Assembly: GCA_021781795.1 (NCBI GenBank)
Contig: JAJXWA010000003.1
Location: 60,001-124,000 of the forward strand
Direction: 5' to 3'
DNA length: 64,000 nt
Source: Acidobacteriota bacterium
Lineage (GTDB): Bacteria > Acidobacteriota > Terriglobia > Terriglobales > Acidobacteriaceae
Position numbers and translations under genes: made by a program. The number at the start of each line of letters is the position of its first letter. Position 1 is the first letter of the stretch. This document shows positions 19,597 through 30,873 of this stretch, piece by piece. A model generated the notes under the pieces. It had not been told where the DNA came from, made no database searches, and saw only the letters and a list, made by a program, of their open reading frames with translations.

Positions 19597-21780
19597 ATGC
19601 TGCCGATCAGCAAACGCTTTCCTGCAATCCTGTCCGTGGTTCTCCTCGCTTGCTCATGCGCTTTTGCGGCTCAGCCGGGCGCGCAATCCGACAGGAACAA
19701 GGCCGTCAACGCCACACTCGACTTCCCCACCGTGCTCTATGGCGCGGCCTACTACAACGAGTACATGCCCGGTGATCAGCAGGCCCGGCTTGCGAAGGAC
19801 GTAGACCTGATGAAGGCCGCCGGTCTGAATGTCGTCCGCATGGGCGAGTCGACCTGGAGCCTCTGGGAACCGGAAGACGGCCAGTTTGATTACGCATGGA
19901 TGGACCACATTGTGGACGCGATGGGAAAAGCCGGCATCAAGGTCATTCTCGGAACGCCCACATACTCCATCCCTGCGTGGATGGCGCACGAGCATCCTGA
20001 GATTCTTGCGCATCGAGTCAACCCCGACATGCACGGCGGTCCCACGCTGAAGAACACCTACGGCATGCGCCAGAACATGGATACGGACTCACCTGCATAC
20101 CGCTTCTATGCCGAGCGCCTGATCCGCCACATCGTAGCTCATTACAAAGACAACCCCACCGTGATTGGCTGGCAACTTGACAATGAAACCTCCAGTTATG
20201 ACGCGGCCAACCGCGATGTGTTTGTCGGATTCCAGCATTATCTTGAGAAGAAGTTCGGCACACCGGAAGCGCTCAGTAAAGCGTGGTTCCTCAACTACTG
20301 GGGCGAGAATCTGCACACATGGGAGGACCTGCCTGAGCGCAGCGGCGCGCAAAGCACAGGCTACAAGCTGGAGTGGACTCGCTGGAGCCAGATACGCGTT
20401 ACAGACTTTCTGCGCTGGCAGGCGGCGCTGGCGCGGGAATGCGCCGGGCCCGGGCAGTTCGTCACTACAGACTACGGCGGCATGATGCGCCATGATGTCA
20501 ATGAAGAGGCTGTCGCAGCGTTCCTCGACATACCGGCCGACAACGTATACCACGCCACGCAGGACCACTACGACGGCTCCCTTCAATCGCTGCAGGAGGA
20601 TTTTACCCGTTCGCTGAAACACGGCAACTTCCTCATCACCGAGACCAACGCACAAACCATCGGCTGGAGCTCACAAGGGCAATTTCCCCCCTACGATGGC
20701 CAGCTTCGCGAAGATGTGTATACCCATCTCTCCAACGGCGCCAACATGGTGGAGTACTGGCACTGGGCTTCCATCGCAGCGAACCAGGAGACCTATTGGA
20801 AGGGCATTCTGTCCCACGATCTTGAGCCGAATCGCGCCTACGCCGAAATGAGCCGCACCGCGCATGAGTTGCAGAAGATCGGACCGCATCTTGTCGGCCT
20901 GCAGATTCACAATCAGGTTGCCATCCTGTGGAGTCGCGACTCCGCCAACGCCATCGACTTCATGCCCTACGGCGGGCCGGTTCCTGCGTGGAGCTGGACC
21001 CACCAGCCGCAGGGCTACGACTCACTCGTGCAGCAGATGCATCGCTCCCTTTATGACCTTAACGTGGGCGCGGATTTCGTCTTTCCTGAGACGAAGGATT
21101 TCTCAGCTTACAAACTGCTCATCGTGCCTGCCTTGTATATCTCAGACGATGCACTGTTGCAGCGAATTTCAGACTACGTGAAGAATGGCGGCCACGTTGT
21201 GATGACCTTCAAAAGCGGATTTGCCAATGAGAACTCCGCGGTTCGCTGGCAACGTGCGCCAGGTCCTCTGCGGGAAGCTGCAGGCTTCAGCTATCAGGAG
21301 TTTTCCAATCTCGAACAGCCGCTCGCTCTCAAGGGCGATCCGTTCCACGCTGGAGCCGCGAATCAAGTCTCTTACTGGGCTGAGTTCCTGATGCTTGAAC
21401 ACGCAAAGCCGCTCGCCTACTACGACCATCCATTTTTCGGTCAGTGGCCGGCCATCACGGAGAACCAATTCGGCGCAGGCACGCTCTTGTACGAAGGAAC
21501 TTACCTCTCAAACGATCTGCAAAAAGCGATTCTGCTGCGTGCCCTCGAAGGTGCGCGCCTGACGACCTCTGACCAGCAGCTACCTGCGCATGTTCACGTG
21601 CAGCATGGCATCAACCGGCTCGGCAAACAGGTCCATTACTACTTCAACTACTCCGGCTCCGAGGTTCATGCGCCCTATGCCTATGGTGCCGGCAAGAGCC
21701 TGCTCAGTGAGAAGCCGCTCGCCAAAGGGGATACACTCACTCTCGCACCGTGGGATTTGGCCATCATCGAAGAACAGTAA
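19597..21780 (+). CDS. Secreted GH42 beta-galactosidase
   Basis: Signal peptide; 'YGAAYYNEYMPGDQQARLAKDVDLMKAAGLNVVRMGESTWSLWEP', 'GWQLDNET'. GTG at 19588 is an alternative start. Confidence 0.92.
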   Translation: MLPISKRFPAILSVVLLACSCAFAAQPGAQSDRNKAVNATLDFPTVLYGAAYYNEYMPGDQQARLAKDVDLMKAAGLNVVRMGESTWSLWEPEDGQFDYAWMDHIVDAMGKAGIKVILGTPTYSIPAWMAHEHPEILAHRVNPDMHGGPTLKNTYGMRQNMDTDSPAYRFYAERLIRHIVAHYKDNPTVIGWQLDNETSSYDAANRDVFVGFQHYLEKKFGTPEALSKAWFLNYWGENLHTWEDLPERSGAQSTGYKLEWTRWSQIRVTDFLRWQAALARECAGPGQFVTTDYGGMMRHDVNEEAVAAFLDIPADNVYHATQDHYDGSLQSLQEDFTRSLKHGNFLITETNAQTIGWSSQGQFPPYDGQLREDVYTHLSNGANMVEYWHWASIAANQETYWKGILSHDLEPNRAYAEMSRTAHELQKIGPHLVGLQIHNQVAILWSRDSANAIDFMPYGGPVPAWSWTHQPQGYDSLVQQMHRSLYDLNVGADFVFPETKDFSAYKLLIVPALYISDDALLQRISDYVKNGGHVVMTFKSGFANENSAVRWQRAPGPLREAAGFSYQEFSNLEQPLALKGDPFHAGAANQVSYWAEFLMLEHAKPLAYYDHPFFGQWPAITENQFGAGTLLYEGTYLSNDLQKAILLRALEGARLTTSDQQLPAHVHVQHGINRLGKQVHYYFNYSGSEVHAPYAYGAGKSLLSEKPLAKGDTLTLAPWDLAIIEEQ

Positions 21781-21924
21781 GTGCTGAACGGAGTTTCGAT
21801 ACCACTACAAGAAGCTTCCCAACATCTGTGACGCAGGCCATGGTAGGTTCAGCTTCCCAGTGCTTTGATGGAGTTTGCCCAGAAATCCACAACATGGACG
21901 GGCGAATTGAAGGAGAAGATCCAG

Positions 21925-23634
21925 ATGAGCATCGAGACTCTCACCGAGCAAGGCAAACAAGCGGTCGTTCAGACCCCGTTCTACGGCCGCGAACTACTGC
22001 TGAATGCCCGGCTCAATAAAGGGACCGCGTTTACAGAATCCGAGCGGGATGCTTTTGCGCTGCACGGGCTGCTCCCGCCGCATGTGGGAACACTCGATGA
22101 ACAACGGGAACGGCGCAAGAGAGCGCTCGACGCCCAGCCAACGCCATTTGCAAAATACACCTTTATGCGCGAATTACAGGACACAACGGAGACGTTGTTC
22201 TATTCGCTGATCGCGCACTATATCGAAGAGCTTCTGCCCATCGTCTACACGCCTGCCGTCGGAGAGGGCTGCCAGCGCTTCAGCGAAATCTGGCGCCGAC
22301 CCCGGGGACTCTTCATCAGCTATCCCAACCGCCATCGTATCGAGCAGATTCTTGCCGATCCTGCGTACGACGGCATTCGCTGCATTGTCGTCAGCGATGG
22401 CGAACGCATTCTCGGACTTGGCGATCAGGGTGCGGGCGGCATGGGCATTCCCATCGGCAAAATGGCTCTTTACACCGCGCTGGGGGGCATCCCGCCTGAG
22501 CATTGCCTGCCCATCCTGCTCGATGTTGGCACAGATAATGAAGCGCTTCTTAGCAATCCTCTGTACATTGGCTGGCAAAACAAGCGCGTACGCGGTCCCG
22601 AATACGATGCATTCGTTGAAGCCTTTGTCGCCGCAGTCGAGAAGCGCTGGCCCCACATTTTGCTGCAATGGGAAGACTTCGCAGGCGAGAATGCGCTGAC
22701 CCTGCTCGATCGATATCGCACGCGCTTGTGCACCTTCAACGACGACATTCAGGGGACAGCGGCCGTCACGACCGCCACGCTGCTCGCCGCCATCCACGCA
22801 ACCGGCGTACCCCTGAAGGATCAGACCATCGCAATGTTCGGCTCGGGCTCCGCCGGTATCGGCATCATCAACTTGCTGATCAGCGCCATGCGCGAGGAAG
22901 GTCTGACGGCAGAGCAGGCGCGCAGCCGCTTCTACGCCTTCAATCGCTACGGGCTTCTGATCGAGGGGTGCCGCGGCATTCGCATGGGCCAACAGGCGCT
23001 GCTCCGCAAGCGGTCCGACGTCGAGAACTGGGAACTCTCTGGCGGAGATGACATTTCCCTGCTCGATGTGGTGCGAAATGCGGGTATCACCGTGCTCGTG
23101 GGTGTCTCCGCGCAGGCTGGCGCATTCACAGAGGAGATGGTGCGGAGTATGGCCGCGCACACAGAGCGCCCGATCATCTTCCCGCTCTCCAATCCCACCT
23201 CGAAGTCCGAAGCCATTCCGGCAGATCTCTTGCACTGGACGGATGGCCGAGCCATCATCGGCACCGGGAGCCCCTTTGCACCCGTACCATTCGGCAACGG
23301 TGCAATTCCCATCGCGCAGGTCAACAACTCCTACATCTTCCCCGGATTGGCGCTCGGCATCCTCGTCAGCCGGGCACGTCGCGTGACGGATTCCATGATG
23401 ATGGCCGCAGCCAAAGCGCTCGCGGGGCTTTCACCAGCGCGGCGTGATAGAAACGCACCTTTGCTGCCGCCCATCTCGGAGTCGCGCAACCTCAGTCTCG
23501 TTGTCGCGGAGGCAGTCGGCAGGCAAGCCATCGTGGAGGGAGTCGCTGAGATCGAGGACCCCTTGCTGTTACCCGAAATGCTTCGGGGGTACGTGTGGGA
23601 TCCGGTCTATCTGCCCTACCAACGCATCCGCTGA
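21925..23634 (+). CDS. NAD(P)-dependent malic enzyme
   Basis: 'YTPAVGEGCQRFSEIWRRPRGLF', 'GLGDQGAGGMGIPIGK', 'FNDDIQGTAAVTTATLLAA'; AGGAGA ribosome-binding site upstream of ATG 21925. Confidence 0.95.
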   Translation: MSIETLTEQGKQAVVQTPFYGRELLLNARLNKGTAFTESERDAFALHGLLPPHVGTLDEQRERRKRALDAQPTPFAKYTFMRELQDTTETLFYSLIAHYIEELLPIVYTPAVGEGCQRFSEIWRRPRGLFISYPNRHRIEQILADPAYDGIRCIVVSDGERILGLGDQGAGGMGIPIGKMALYTALGGIPPEHCLPILLDVGTDNEALLSNPLYIGWQNKRVRGPEYDAFVEAFVAAVEKRWPHILLQWEDFAGENALTLLDRYRTRLCTFNDDIQGTAAVTTATLLAAIHATGVPLKDQTIAMFGSGSAGIGIINLLISAMREEGLTAEQARSRFYAFNRYGLLIEGCRGIRMGQQALLRKRSDVENWELSGGDDISLLDVVRNAGITVLVGVSAQAGAFTEEMVRSMAAHTERPIIFPLSNPTSKSEAIPADLLHWTDGRAIIGTGSPFAPVPFGNGAIPIAQVNNSYIFPGLALGILVSRARRVTDSMMMAAAKALAGLSPARRDRNAPLLPPISESRNLSLVVAEAVGRQAIVEGVAEIEDPLLLPEMLRGYVWDPVYLPYQRIR

Positions 23635-23710
23635 CCCAAGAAAGCCCAGCCGGCAGGAGAGTTGATACTATGGGAGCGTCCAAGGATAAACGTTTTATCT
23701 AGGGGGTTCC

Positions 23711-25954
23711 ATGAATCACTCTCCGCGCCGCAGCCTTGCTTGTCTCGCTGGCTGCCTGCTGCTTTCCAGCGCCGTCTTCAGTCTTCCTGCCATGGCTCAG
23801 CAGACCTCCACGCATGCCAAAGGGCCGTGGATGGATACGACTCTCACACCGGATCTGCGGGCTGACCTTGTCATGAAGGAAATGACACTCGATGAAAAGA
23901 TTGCTCTGCTGCACGGCGTAGGCATGCCTACCGATGATCCAGTCACACCGGAGAATGCAGCATCGAATCGCGGCGTCGGCTATGTGGTGGGAGTGCCGCG
24001 TCTTGGCATTCCCGGCATCGATATGAGCGACGCAGCCTACGGCGTGCGATCAAGTGGCGTCAACGGCCGCTACTCCACTGCGCTGCCCGCGAATGTAGCC
24101 GCAGCCGCAAGCTGGGATCCTGATGCGGCCTTCGAGTACGGCGCACTCATTGGCCGCGAGTTGCGCGCACAGGGCTACAACATGACGCTCGGCGGCGGCA
24201 CCAATCTCACGCGCGAACCGCGCAACGGCCGCACATTTGAGTACCTGGGCGAAGATCCCGTGCTGGCCGGTACTCTGGTCGCGCACCTCATTCAAGGCAC
24301 ACAATCCGCACACGTGATTGGCGACATCAAGCACTACGCATTCAATGACCAGGAGAGCGGGCGCAACTCCGTGAATATCCACATCGGCAAGCGCGCCGCA
24401 CGCGAGAGCGACCTTCTCGCCTTTGAGATTGGCGTGGAGCAGGGGCACCCTGCCGCGGTTATGTGCTCTTACAACCGCGTCAACGGCGACTTTGCATGCG
24501 AGAATCAATACCTTCTGAACGATGTTCTCAAGAAGGACTGGAAGTTTCCCGGCTTTGTGCTCTCGGACTGGGGCGGCACGCATTCCACTGAAAAAGCATC
24601 TGCTGCTGGCCTGGACAATGAAGAACCGGGCCGCTTCTTCTTCGACGAGCGTTACAAAGCAGCGGTGCAGTCCGGCGCGATTCCAATGACCGAGCTGGAC
24701 GATCATGTACACCGCATTCTCCGCTCGATGTTTGCGGTGGGCGCAGTGGATAATCCACGCCAGCGCAGTGTTGTTGATCCCTTTGCAGGATTTGAGACTG
24801 CGCGCAAAATCGAAGAGAGCGGCATCGTGCTCCTGAAAAATGAGCACAACACTCTGCCGCTCAGCGCGGCACAGATACACTCCATCGCCGTCATCGGCTC
24901 ACATTCGGATGTAGGCATGATCTCCGGCGGCGGCTCCGCGCAGGTGGATCCCATCGGCGGAAACGCCATCATTCCGCCTGGCAAAGGCGCGACGCATTGG
25001 CTAGAGGAGATATGGTTCCCGACCTCGCCGTTGAAGGCGATTCAGGCGCGTGCGCCTGGCGCGAAGGTCACGTACGATCCGGGCACGGACCCCGCAGCAG
25101 CAGCAGCAGCCGCAAAGAGCGCGGAAGTGGCAATCGTCTTCGCTTATCAGTGGGAGAGTGAAGGCATGGATCTGCCGAGCCTCTCGCTGCCTCATCATCA
25201 GGATGACGTCGTCGCCGCCGTAGCCGCGGCCAATCCGCGCACCATCGTCGTGCTGGAATCCGGAAGTCCCGTGACGATGCCGTGGGTCAAAGCGCCCGCT
25301 GCAATTCTGGAAGCCTGGTATAGCGGCAGTGATGGGGCCGATGCCGTCGGCAATGTCCTCTTCGGCTCGGTGAACCCCAGCGGCAAGCTGCCCAACACCT
25401 TTCCGATCAGCGAAGCAGACCTGCCCCACCCCGCGGTGACGATGCCCCCGCCCGCCTCCGAGCATTTCTCCGGCCCCGTCTCACCGGAGCAGCGCGCCGC
25501 CGGACTGCCGCCATTCGACGTGACCTATGATGAGGGCGTGAAGGTCGGCTACAAGTGGTATGACGCAGAGAAGAAGCCCGTGCTGTTCCCATTTGGCTTC
25601 GGCCTCTCGTATACCACCTTCAGCTACTCAGGCCTGCGGGTGGAAAAAGGCCAGACCATCAAGGCCACCTTCACCGTGGCGAACACTGGCTCGCGCGCCG
25701 GCACGGAAATTGCCGAAGTCTACTCCGCGCTCCCCGCTGCGGCGCATGAGCCGCCGAAGCGCCTCGTCGGATTTACGCGCGTCAAGCTCGAACCACGGGA
25801 AAAGCAGACCGTTACGGTTGAAATCGATTCAAAATATCTGTCGATTTTTGACGAGGAAAAGAACGACTGGACGCTGCTGCCGGGCGTGTATACCCTGATG
25901 GTCGGCGGATCCTCCCAGAGCCTTCCGCTCAAAGCCAACCTTACTGTGCAGTAG
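23711..25954 (+). CDS. Secreted GH3 beta-glucosidase
   Basis: Signal peptide; 'MTLDEKIALLHG', 'GFVLSDWGGTHS', C-terminal Fn3-like domain. Confidence 0.93.
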   Translation: MNHSPRRSLACLAGCLLLSSAVFSLPAMAQQTSTHAKGPWMDTTLTPDLRADLVMKEMTLDEKIALLHGVGMPTDDPVTPENAASNRGVGYVVGVPRLGIPGIDMSDAAYGVRSSGVNGRYSTALPANVAAAASWDPDAAFEYGALIGRELRAQGYNMTLGGGTNLTREPRNGRTFEYLGEDPVLAGTLVAHLIQGTQSAHVIGDIKHYAFNDQESGRNSVNIHIGKRAARESDLLAFEIGVEQGHPAAVMCSYNRVNGDFACENQYLLNDVLKKDWKFPGFVLSDWGGTHSTEKASAAGLDNEEPGRFFFDERYKAAVQSGAIPMTELDDHVHRILRSMFAVGAVDNPRQRSVVDPFAGFETARKIEESGIVLLKNEHNTLPLSAAQIHSIAVIGSHSDVGMISGGGSAQVDPIGGNAIIPPGKGATHWLEEIWFPTSPLKAIQARAPGAKVTYDPGTDPAAAAAAAKSAEVAIVFAYQWESEGMDLPSLSLPHHQDDVVAAVAAANPRTIVVLESGSPVTMPWVKAPAAILEAWYSGSDGADAVGNVLFGSVNPSGKLPNTFPISEADLPHPAVTMPPPASEHFSGPVSPEQRAAGLPPFDVTYDEGVKVGYKWYDAEKKPVLFPFGFGLSYTTFSYSGLRVEKGQTIKATFTVANTGSRAGTEIAEVYSALPAAAHEPPKRLVGFTRVKLEPREKQTVTVEIDSKYLSIFDEEKNDWTLLPGVYTLMVGGSSQSLPLKANLTVQ

Positions 25955-25973
25955 AACTGGATCTCGCATACAA

Positions 25974-26012
25974 CAGAACCCGGTTGCTCCGAGCGAGCGC
26001 CGGGTTCTTCTG
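25974..26012. terminator. Hairpin terminator between convergent genes
   Basis: CAGAACCCGG ... CCGGGTTCTTCTG inverted repeat. Confidence 0.75.
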
Positions 26013-26023
26013 TCTGCAGGCGC

Positions 26024-28504
26024 TCAGTCGCCGTCTGGCGGCACCTGTTCCAGAAGCCGCTTCCACGTTTTCTGATTCCGCCGGAAGCTCTTCTTCAAGT
26101 CTTCCAGAATGCGCTCAAAGTCCGCATTGGTCCGCAAGTTATTCCATGCGGGATTTTTCTGGAACCAGGGATAGTTCTCATTGCCCAGATAGATCGCGCG
26201 CCGCAGCCAATGCAGTGCCTCGCTTGCGTCCCCTTCCACGGCAAAGTACGTTGCGAGGCGATAGGCCATTTCGTTATCGGCTTCGGCGGCAGCGAGCGTT
26301 TCGTCTTTCAACAGGCGTGCTGCCTGTTCTCGCTCACCCATCTGCACATAGCACATCGCCAGTGTAGGCACGGCGATGCGCATCGAGGCATCGTCCCGGA
26401 CAACGCTCTCCAGGGTTGCAATTGCTTCGCGCAGATCGCCCATACGCATCTGCTGATAGCCGAAAGACGTGCGCAGCAGCGGATGACGCGGCTCGAGCGC
26501 GAGCCCTTTCGTCAGCTCATCTCCGGCGAGCTCAATCTGATTCTGGTAGTGGTAGACGCGTGCACGATGGTTGTAGAGAATCGCAGCGTTGGCGGGATTC
26601 AGCTTCAATGCCCGGCTGAACTGCGCAAGCGCGTCATCGTACATCCCATCTCCACGCAGGGCCAGTCCCGTCACCATATGCACGTTCCAGTCATTTGCCG
26701 CAGACGTCAAAAGGTTCGCGATGCCGTGCCGCGCGGACTCCTTCTCGCCGCGCGAAAGCAGCATGTAAATGCGATAGAGATTGGCCTCGACAGAGCCGGG
26801 ATCAATTCTAAGAGCCTCGTCAAACGCGCGACGCGCATGCATTACATGGATCTGTCCGCCGAATCCGTGCCGGACATATTGCAACTCCGCGATTCCCAGG
26901 CCACTCCACCCAGCCGCAAATCCAGGATCTTTGACCGTCACGCCGCTGAAGAGCGTGTGCGCCTTGTCCAGATCGGACCGAGCTCCGGTTCGTACCATGA
27001 AAGAGCTGAGCAATGCTCTTGCCTGCAGATAGTCTTCGCTCACCTGCCCCGGCAAAGACGCTGCACGCAACGCAGTGCGCGGCGCTTCGGCCTTCGGCGC
27101 CTCCATGCGGCCAGTCGGACCAATTCCATGCAACACCGCGAACACTTCATTCGAGATCTCGGTCTGCACGGCAATCAGATCCAGTGACGCCACCTGCATT
27201 GCACCGCCGGAGCGCACACTTTGCAACCCGACATCGAGGAGTTGCCAGTTCAAATCAAAGCCGGTATCCGACCGTACAAAACTGCCGGCCAGCACATACG
27301 AGACAAGCAGCTTCTGTCCCACCGCCAGTGGATCCATCTGCGCAATCGGCAGGGACATCAGCGCACTCGATGGTCGCACAATCAGATCCGGAATCCGCGC
27401 CAGCCGCGCCGCCACTGCATCTGCAAGGGCGTACCCGTACAGCGGAGCCACCTCTGTGGCGCCCAGGTTCACAAAGGGCAGGACAACCAGAGAGTTTTGT
27501 GGGGAACGATCGGCGCTCGATTCGCGAAACCGCTCAGCAAGCATCGACAGAATGCCCGTCGTGCGCTTCTCCGCTTCGGCTTCGTTCATGGGCAGGTTAG
27601 CCGCCGCCTCACCGGGAATAATCCCTGTCTCAAGCTGCTGCGCCTTCATGATCGTCTTGAGCGCCTCGCGAACGTCTGCTGCAGACGCATAGCGCGACGC
27701 AGGATTCTTTTCGAGGCAGGTTGCGATCACACTCTTCAATTCCGGCGCGACTCCGGGAACAATCTCAGCGATGTCCGGCGGATCCAGAAACTGAATTCCT
27801 CGAATCGCCTGAAAGTCTTCCGCGTCAGGCCGCGCAAACGGATGCCGTCCGCTGGCAAGTTCGTAAAGGATCACGCCCAGCGCCCATATATCCGACTGCA
27901 CGCTGGATTGTCCGGTGACAAATTGCTCCGGCGCCATATAGCGAATCGTCCCCCCCCGCGCTGTGTAGGTCGCCGCCAGAGAGGCCTCCTTGGCCAGTCC
28001 CGCGCGCGCGGGATCGAAGCCCGCATCCTCGGGCCGTAGGCGCCGCGCCAATCCGAAATCGAGAATCTTCACCAGCCCGCCGTCGGTGAGCATCACGTTC
28101 TGCGGCTTCAGGTCTCGATGAAAGATTCCGAGAACGTGTGCGGCGTTGAGCCCATCCGCAATCTGAATCCCGACCGATAGGACCAGTTGCGGCTTAGCCG
28201 GGCCGCGCTCGATTAACGTGTCGAGCGACTGGCCGGGAACAAATTGCATGACGATATAGCCCTCATCGCCCGCTTCGCCAACCTCATAAATCGCGCAGAC
28301 ATTGGGGTGCTCAATCGCAGATGCCATGCGCGCTTCCCGCAGCACGGTCGTCCGCATCTGCTCAACTGAGAGCAGGCCCGCGCGCAGAATCTTCAACACC
28401 ACAGGCCGCTGCAAAAGCGTGTCGTTGGCAAGGTAGACCACGCCGCTGCCGCCGGCGCCCAGACGCCGCTGAATCTCATAATGTCCGATTGTTTTTCGCT
28501 TCAT
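26024..28504 (-). CDS. Ser/Thr protein kinase with FlgO/TolB-N-like middle and TPR C-terminus
   Basis: 'GAGGSGVVYLAND', 'HRDLKPQNVML', 'ILDFGLARR', 'MAPEQF'; 'NSLVVLPFVNLG' segment; TPR-like C-terminus. Confidence 0.92.
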   Translation of the reverse strand: MKRKTIGHYEIQRRLGAGGSGVVYLANDTLLQRPVVLKILRAGLLSVEQMRTTVLREARMASAIEHPNVCAIYEVGEAGDEGYIVMQFVPGQSLDTLIERGPAKPQLVLSVGIQIADGLNAAHVLGIFHRDLKPQNVMLTDGGLVKILDFGLARRLRPEDAGFDPARAGLAKEASLAATYTARGGTIRYMAPEQFVTGQSSVQSDIWALGVILYELASGRHPFARPDAEDFQAIRGIQFLDPPDIAEIVPGVAPELKSVIATCLEKNPASRYASAADVREALKTIMKAQQLETGIIPGEAAANLPMNEAEAEKRTTGILSMLAERFRESSADRSPQNSLVVLPFVNLGATEVAPLYGYALADAVAARLARIPDLIVRPSSALMSLPIAQMDPLAVGQKLLVSYVLAGSFVRSDTGFDLNWQLLDVGLQSVRSGGAMQVASLDLIAVQTEISNEVFAVLHGIGPTGRMEAPKAEAPRTALRAASLPGQVSEDYLQARALLSSFMVRTGARSDLDKAHTLFSGVTVKDPGFAAGWSGLGIAELQYVRHGFGGQIHVMHARRAFDEALRIDPGSVEANLYRIYMLLSRGEKESARHGIANLLTSAANDWNVHMVTGLALRGDGMYDDALAQFSRALKLNPANAAILYNHRARVYHYQNQIELAGDELTKGLALEPRHPLLRTSFGYQQMRMGDLREAIATLESVVRDDASMRIAVPTLAMCYVQMGEREQAARLLKDETLAAAEADNEMAYRLATYFAVEGDASEALHWLRRAIYLGNENYPWFQKNPAWNNLRTNADFERILEDLKKSFRRNQKTWKRLLEQVPPDGD

Positions 28505-28635
28505 CGCTCCTGACTAGTGTAGCGAGAAGCAAATGAGGGCCGTATCAATTTCCAGCATCGCCGGAATATTAAAGAAGGTTCGCCGATTCGAACTGCGTCA
28601 ACTATGTACGAATTGCGTGGACTGCACGTTAACGA

Positions 28636-28893
28636 TCAATGTCCGCGCCGCACGCTTCCTTCTTCAGTAGGAGACGGAGGATTCTTTTCCATCTGCTTCT
28701 GCGAGCGCCGGCCCGTCAGGTACATCGTCAGTCCGAATACCAGCAGCACCAGCCCCCACCACAGGTTCGCGTTGATGCCCATGCTCCGTGCATAGAGCTC
28801 GCGGTTACCCGCCGTTGCCAGGCCAAACACCGTAAGAATGAAGCCGGTAATCGAAAACATCAAACCCATCGGAATGCGCAAATCGAGAATCAT
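28636..28893 (-). CDS. Small two-TM membrane protein, operonic with the downstream-strand symporter gene
   Basis: MILDLRIPMGLMFSITGFILTVFGL...NLWWGLVLLVFGLTMYLTGRR; ATG 13 bp beyond the symporter stop. Confidence 0.65.
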   Translation of the reverse strand: MILDLRIPMGLMFSITGFILTVFGLATAGNRELYARSMGINANLWWGLVLLVFGLTMYLTGRRSQKQMEKNPPSPTEEGSVRRGH

Positions 28894-28906
28894 TTCGTCT
28901 CCGTCA

Positions 28907-30772
28907 TCAGGCAAAGAACAGATTCAAGGCAACAGCCACAAGCAGAATTCCAACGCCCAACGCCTCGGGCCGCTTCCACCATGGCAGATGCGCATGAGAA
29001 GGCTTCGGCGTCAGCGAGTGAACCAGCCCGACCAGCTCAGATTCCGGATGTGGCTTCGTCATCAGGCTTACTACGATCGTGACAACCAGGTTGATGCCGA
29101 ATGCGAAGATGGCGCCGTAGAAATTCTGCGCCATATCGCTGGGATAGTGATGCAGCACCGTAATCCAGCCGCCGTGGATGCCCGTGTGCGCTTCGATCGG
29201 AAGGGTCAGGCCATGATGCAGCATGGCCGCTGCGGTGCCCGAGATAAGCCCCGCAAAGGCACCATGTCCGGTCGCGCGCTTCCAGAACATGCCGAGAAGA
29301 AACGTTGCAAACAACGGTGCGTTTACAAACGAGAAGACCAGTTGCAGCGTGTCCATGATGTTGTTGAAGTTGATGGCCGCAAAGGCCGTCCCAATCGACA
29401 GCAAAATTCCGCCCACCGTAGCCCAGCGTCCTACCGCCAGATAATGCCGGTCTGGTGCGCCCTTGTGAATGTACGACTGATACAGATCGTAGGTAAACAC
29501 GGTGTTGAACGCCGTCACGTTGCCTGCCATCCCGCTCATGAAGCTCGCCAGCAGCGCCGTGAGACCGAGGCCCAGAATACCCGTCGGAAAATAATGAAGG
29601 AGCATGTTCGGAGTCGCCATATCATAGTCCAGCAGCGGCTTTCCGCTGGCGTCGAGCATTGGCTTCCCCGTCACCGGATTCACTTTGGCAGGAACCAGTC
29701 CCCTGCCTTCTTCCACTTGCTTGGGAACCACGTCGGTTTCGCGATAGATTGCGCCATTGATCTCGTGCTGCACAGTGGTCGTATGCGGCGTCTGCAATCC
29801 AATCGCAATCAGCCCCGGCAGGATGACCAGAAACGGAAAGAACATTTTCGGGATTGCAGCAATCAGCGGGACGCGCCGCGCAGACTCCATGTCCTTGGAC
29901 GCCATTGCCGTCTGGATAACAAGGAAGTCCGTACACCAGTACCCCGACCCCAACACGAAGCCAAGCCCCATTCCGATGCCGATGATGTCGATGCCCATGG
30001 GATTGGTGCTCGCATGCATCACGCCCTTCCACTCATGCATGTACGCCACAGGCAGCGAAGCCCTGAGCCCTGCCCATCCGCCGATATTCTTGAGCCCCAG
30101 CAGCACCAGCGGAAGAAAGCCGGCAATGATGAGAAAGAACTGCAGCACCTCGTTGTAAATCGCGCTGGTCAGGCCGCCGAGAAAGATGTAGAGCAGCACG
30201 ATAATCGCGGAGAGCACAATGGAAAAGGTGAAAATGCCACCTTGTGGAAGACCCAGCGAATAAAACAATCCATCGAAAACATGGAGCGTCTGAATCAGGC
30301 GTGCCATGGCATACATGCTGATGCCGGAACTGAAGACCGTCATCACGGCAAAGGAGCATGCATTCAGAGCACGAGTCTTCTCATCGAAGCGCAGGCGCAG
30401 AAATTCCGGCACAGAGCGTGCTTTGGATCCGTAATAGAAAGGCATCATGAAGATGCCGACGAACACCATCGCGGGAATGGCCCCGATGCCATAGAAATGC
30501 GCGGTCTCCAGCCCGTATTTCGCGCCGGAAGCACCCATTCCAATGACTTCCTGAGCGCCCAGGTTCGCGCTGATGAAGGCGAGCCCACAGATCCACGCAG
30601 GCAGCGCTCGTCCCGCCTGAAAAAAATCCTTGCTCGTCTTCATGTAGCGTTTGAGCGCAAAACCAATGCCCAGCACAAACACGAAGTAGAGCAGCATGAT
30701 GAGCCAGTCGATCCACGTGAGCTTCAATTCGGGTCCTCGCCGCGCTGTTTGTTCGGAAGAGACGGTACCCAA
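28907..30772 (-). CDS. Sodium:solute symporter (SSS) family transporter
   Basis: '[36 protein letters not shown]' and multi-TM topology. Confidence 0.93.
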   Translation of the reverse strand: MGTVSSEQTARRGPELKLTWIDWLIMLLYFVFVLGIGFALKRYMKTSKDFFQAGRALPAWICGLAFISANLGAQEVIGMGASGAKYGLETAHFYGIGAIPAMVFVGIFMMPFYYGSKARSVPEFLRLRFDEKTRALNACSFAVMTVFSSGISMYAMARLIQTLHVFDGLFYSLGLPQGGIFTFSIVLSAIIVLLYIFLGGLTSAIYNEVLQFFLIIAGFLPLVLLGLKNIGGWAGLRASLPVAYMHEWKGVMHASTNPMGIDIIGIGMGLGFVLGSGYWCTDFLVIQTAMASKDMESARRVPLIAAIPKMFFPFLVILPGLIAIGLQTPHTTTVQHEINGAIYRETDVVPKQVEEGRGLVPAKVNPVTGKPMLDASGKPLLDYDMATPNMLLHYFPTGILGLGLTALLASFMSGMAGNVTAFNTVFTYDLYQSYIHKGAPDRHYLAVGRWATVGGILLSIGTAFAAINFNNIMDTLQLVFSFVNAPLFATFLLGMFWKRATGHGAFAGLISGTAAAMLHHGLTLPIEAHTGIHGGWITVLHHYPSDMAQNFYGAIFAFGINLVVTIVVSLMTKPHPESELVGLVHSLTPKPSHAHLPWWKRPEALGVGILLVAVALNLFFA

Positions 30773-30873
30773 TCACTCTACGCAGAGAAACAAAGGACCG
30801 TCCAGCAGAAAATGAAAATGTTTTCAGGGCCGCCCGAAGCGCCCGCGCGGCACACGCTACACTGAAAGTACCC

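Noticed and set aside
28838-30865. 675-aa plus-strand ORF opposite the sodium:solute symporter gene
   Set aside because: Antisense to a clearly conserved transporter; His/Arg/Gln-rich low-information translation typical of GC-rich shadow ORFs.
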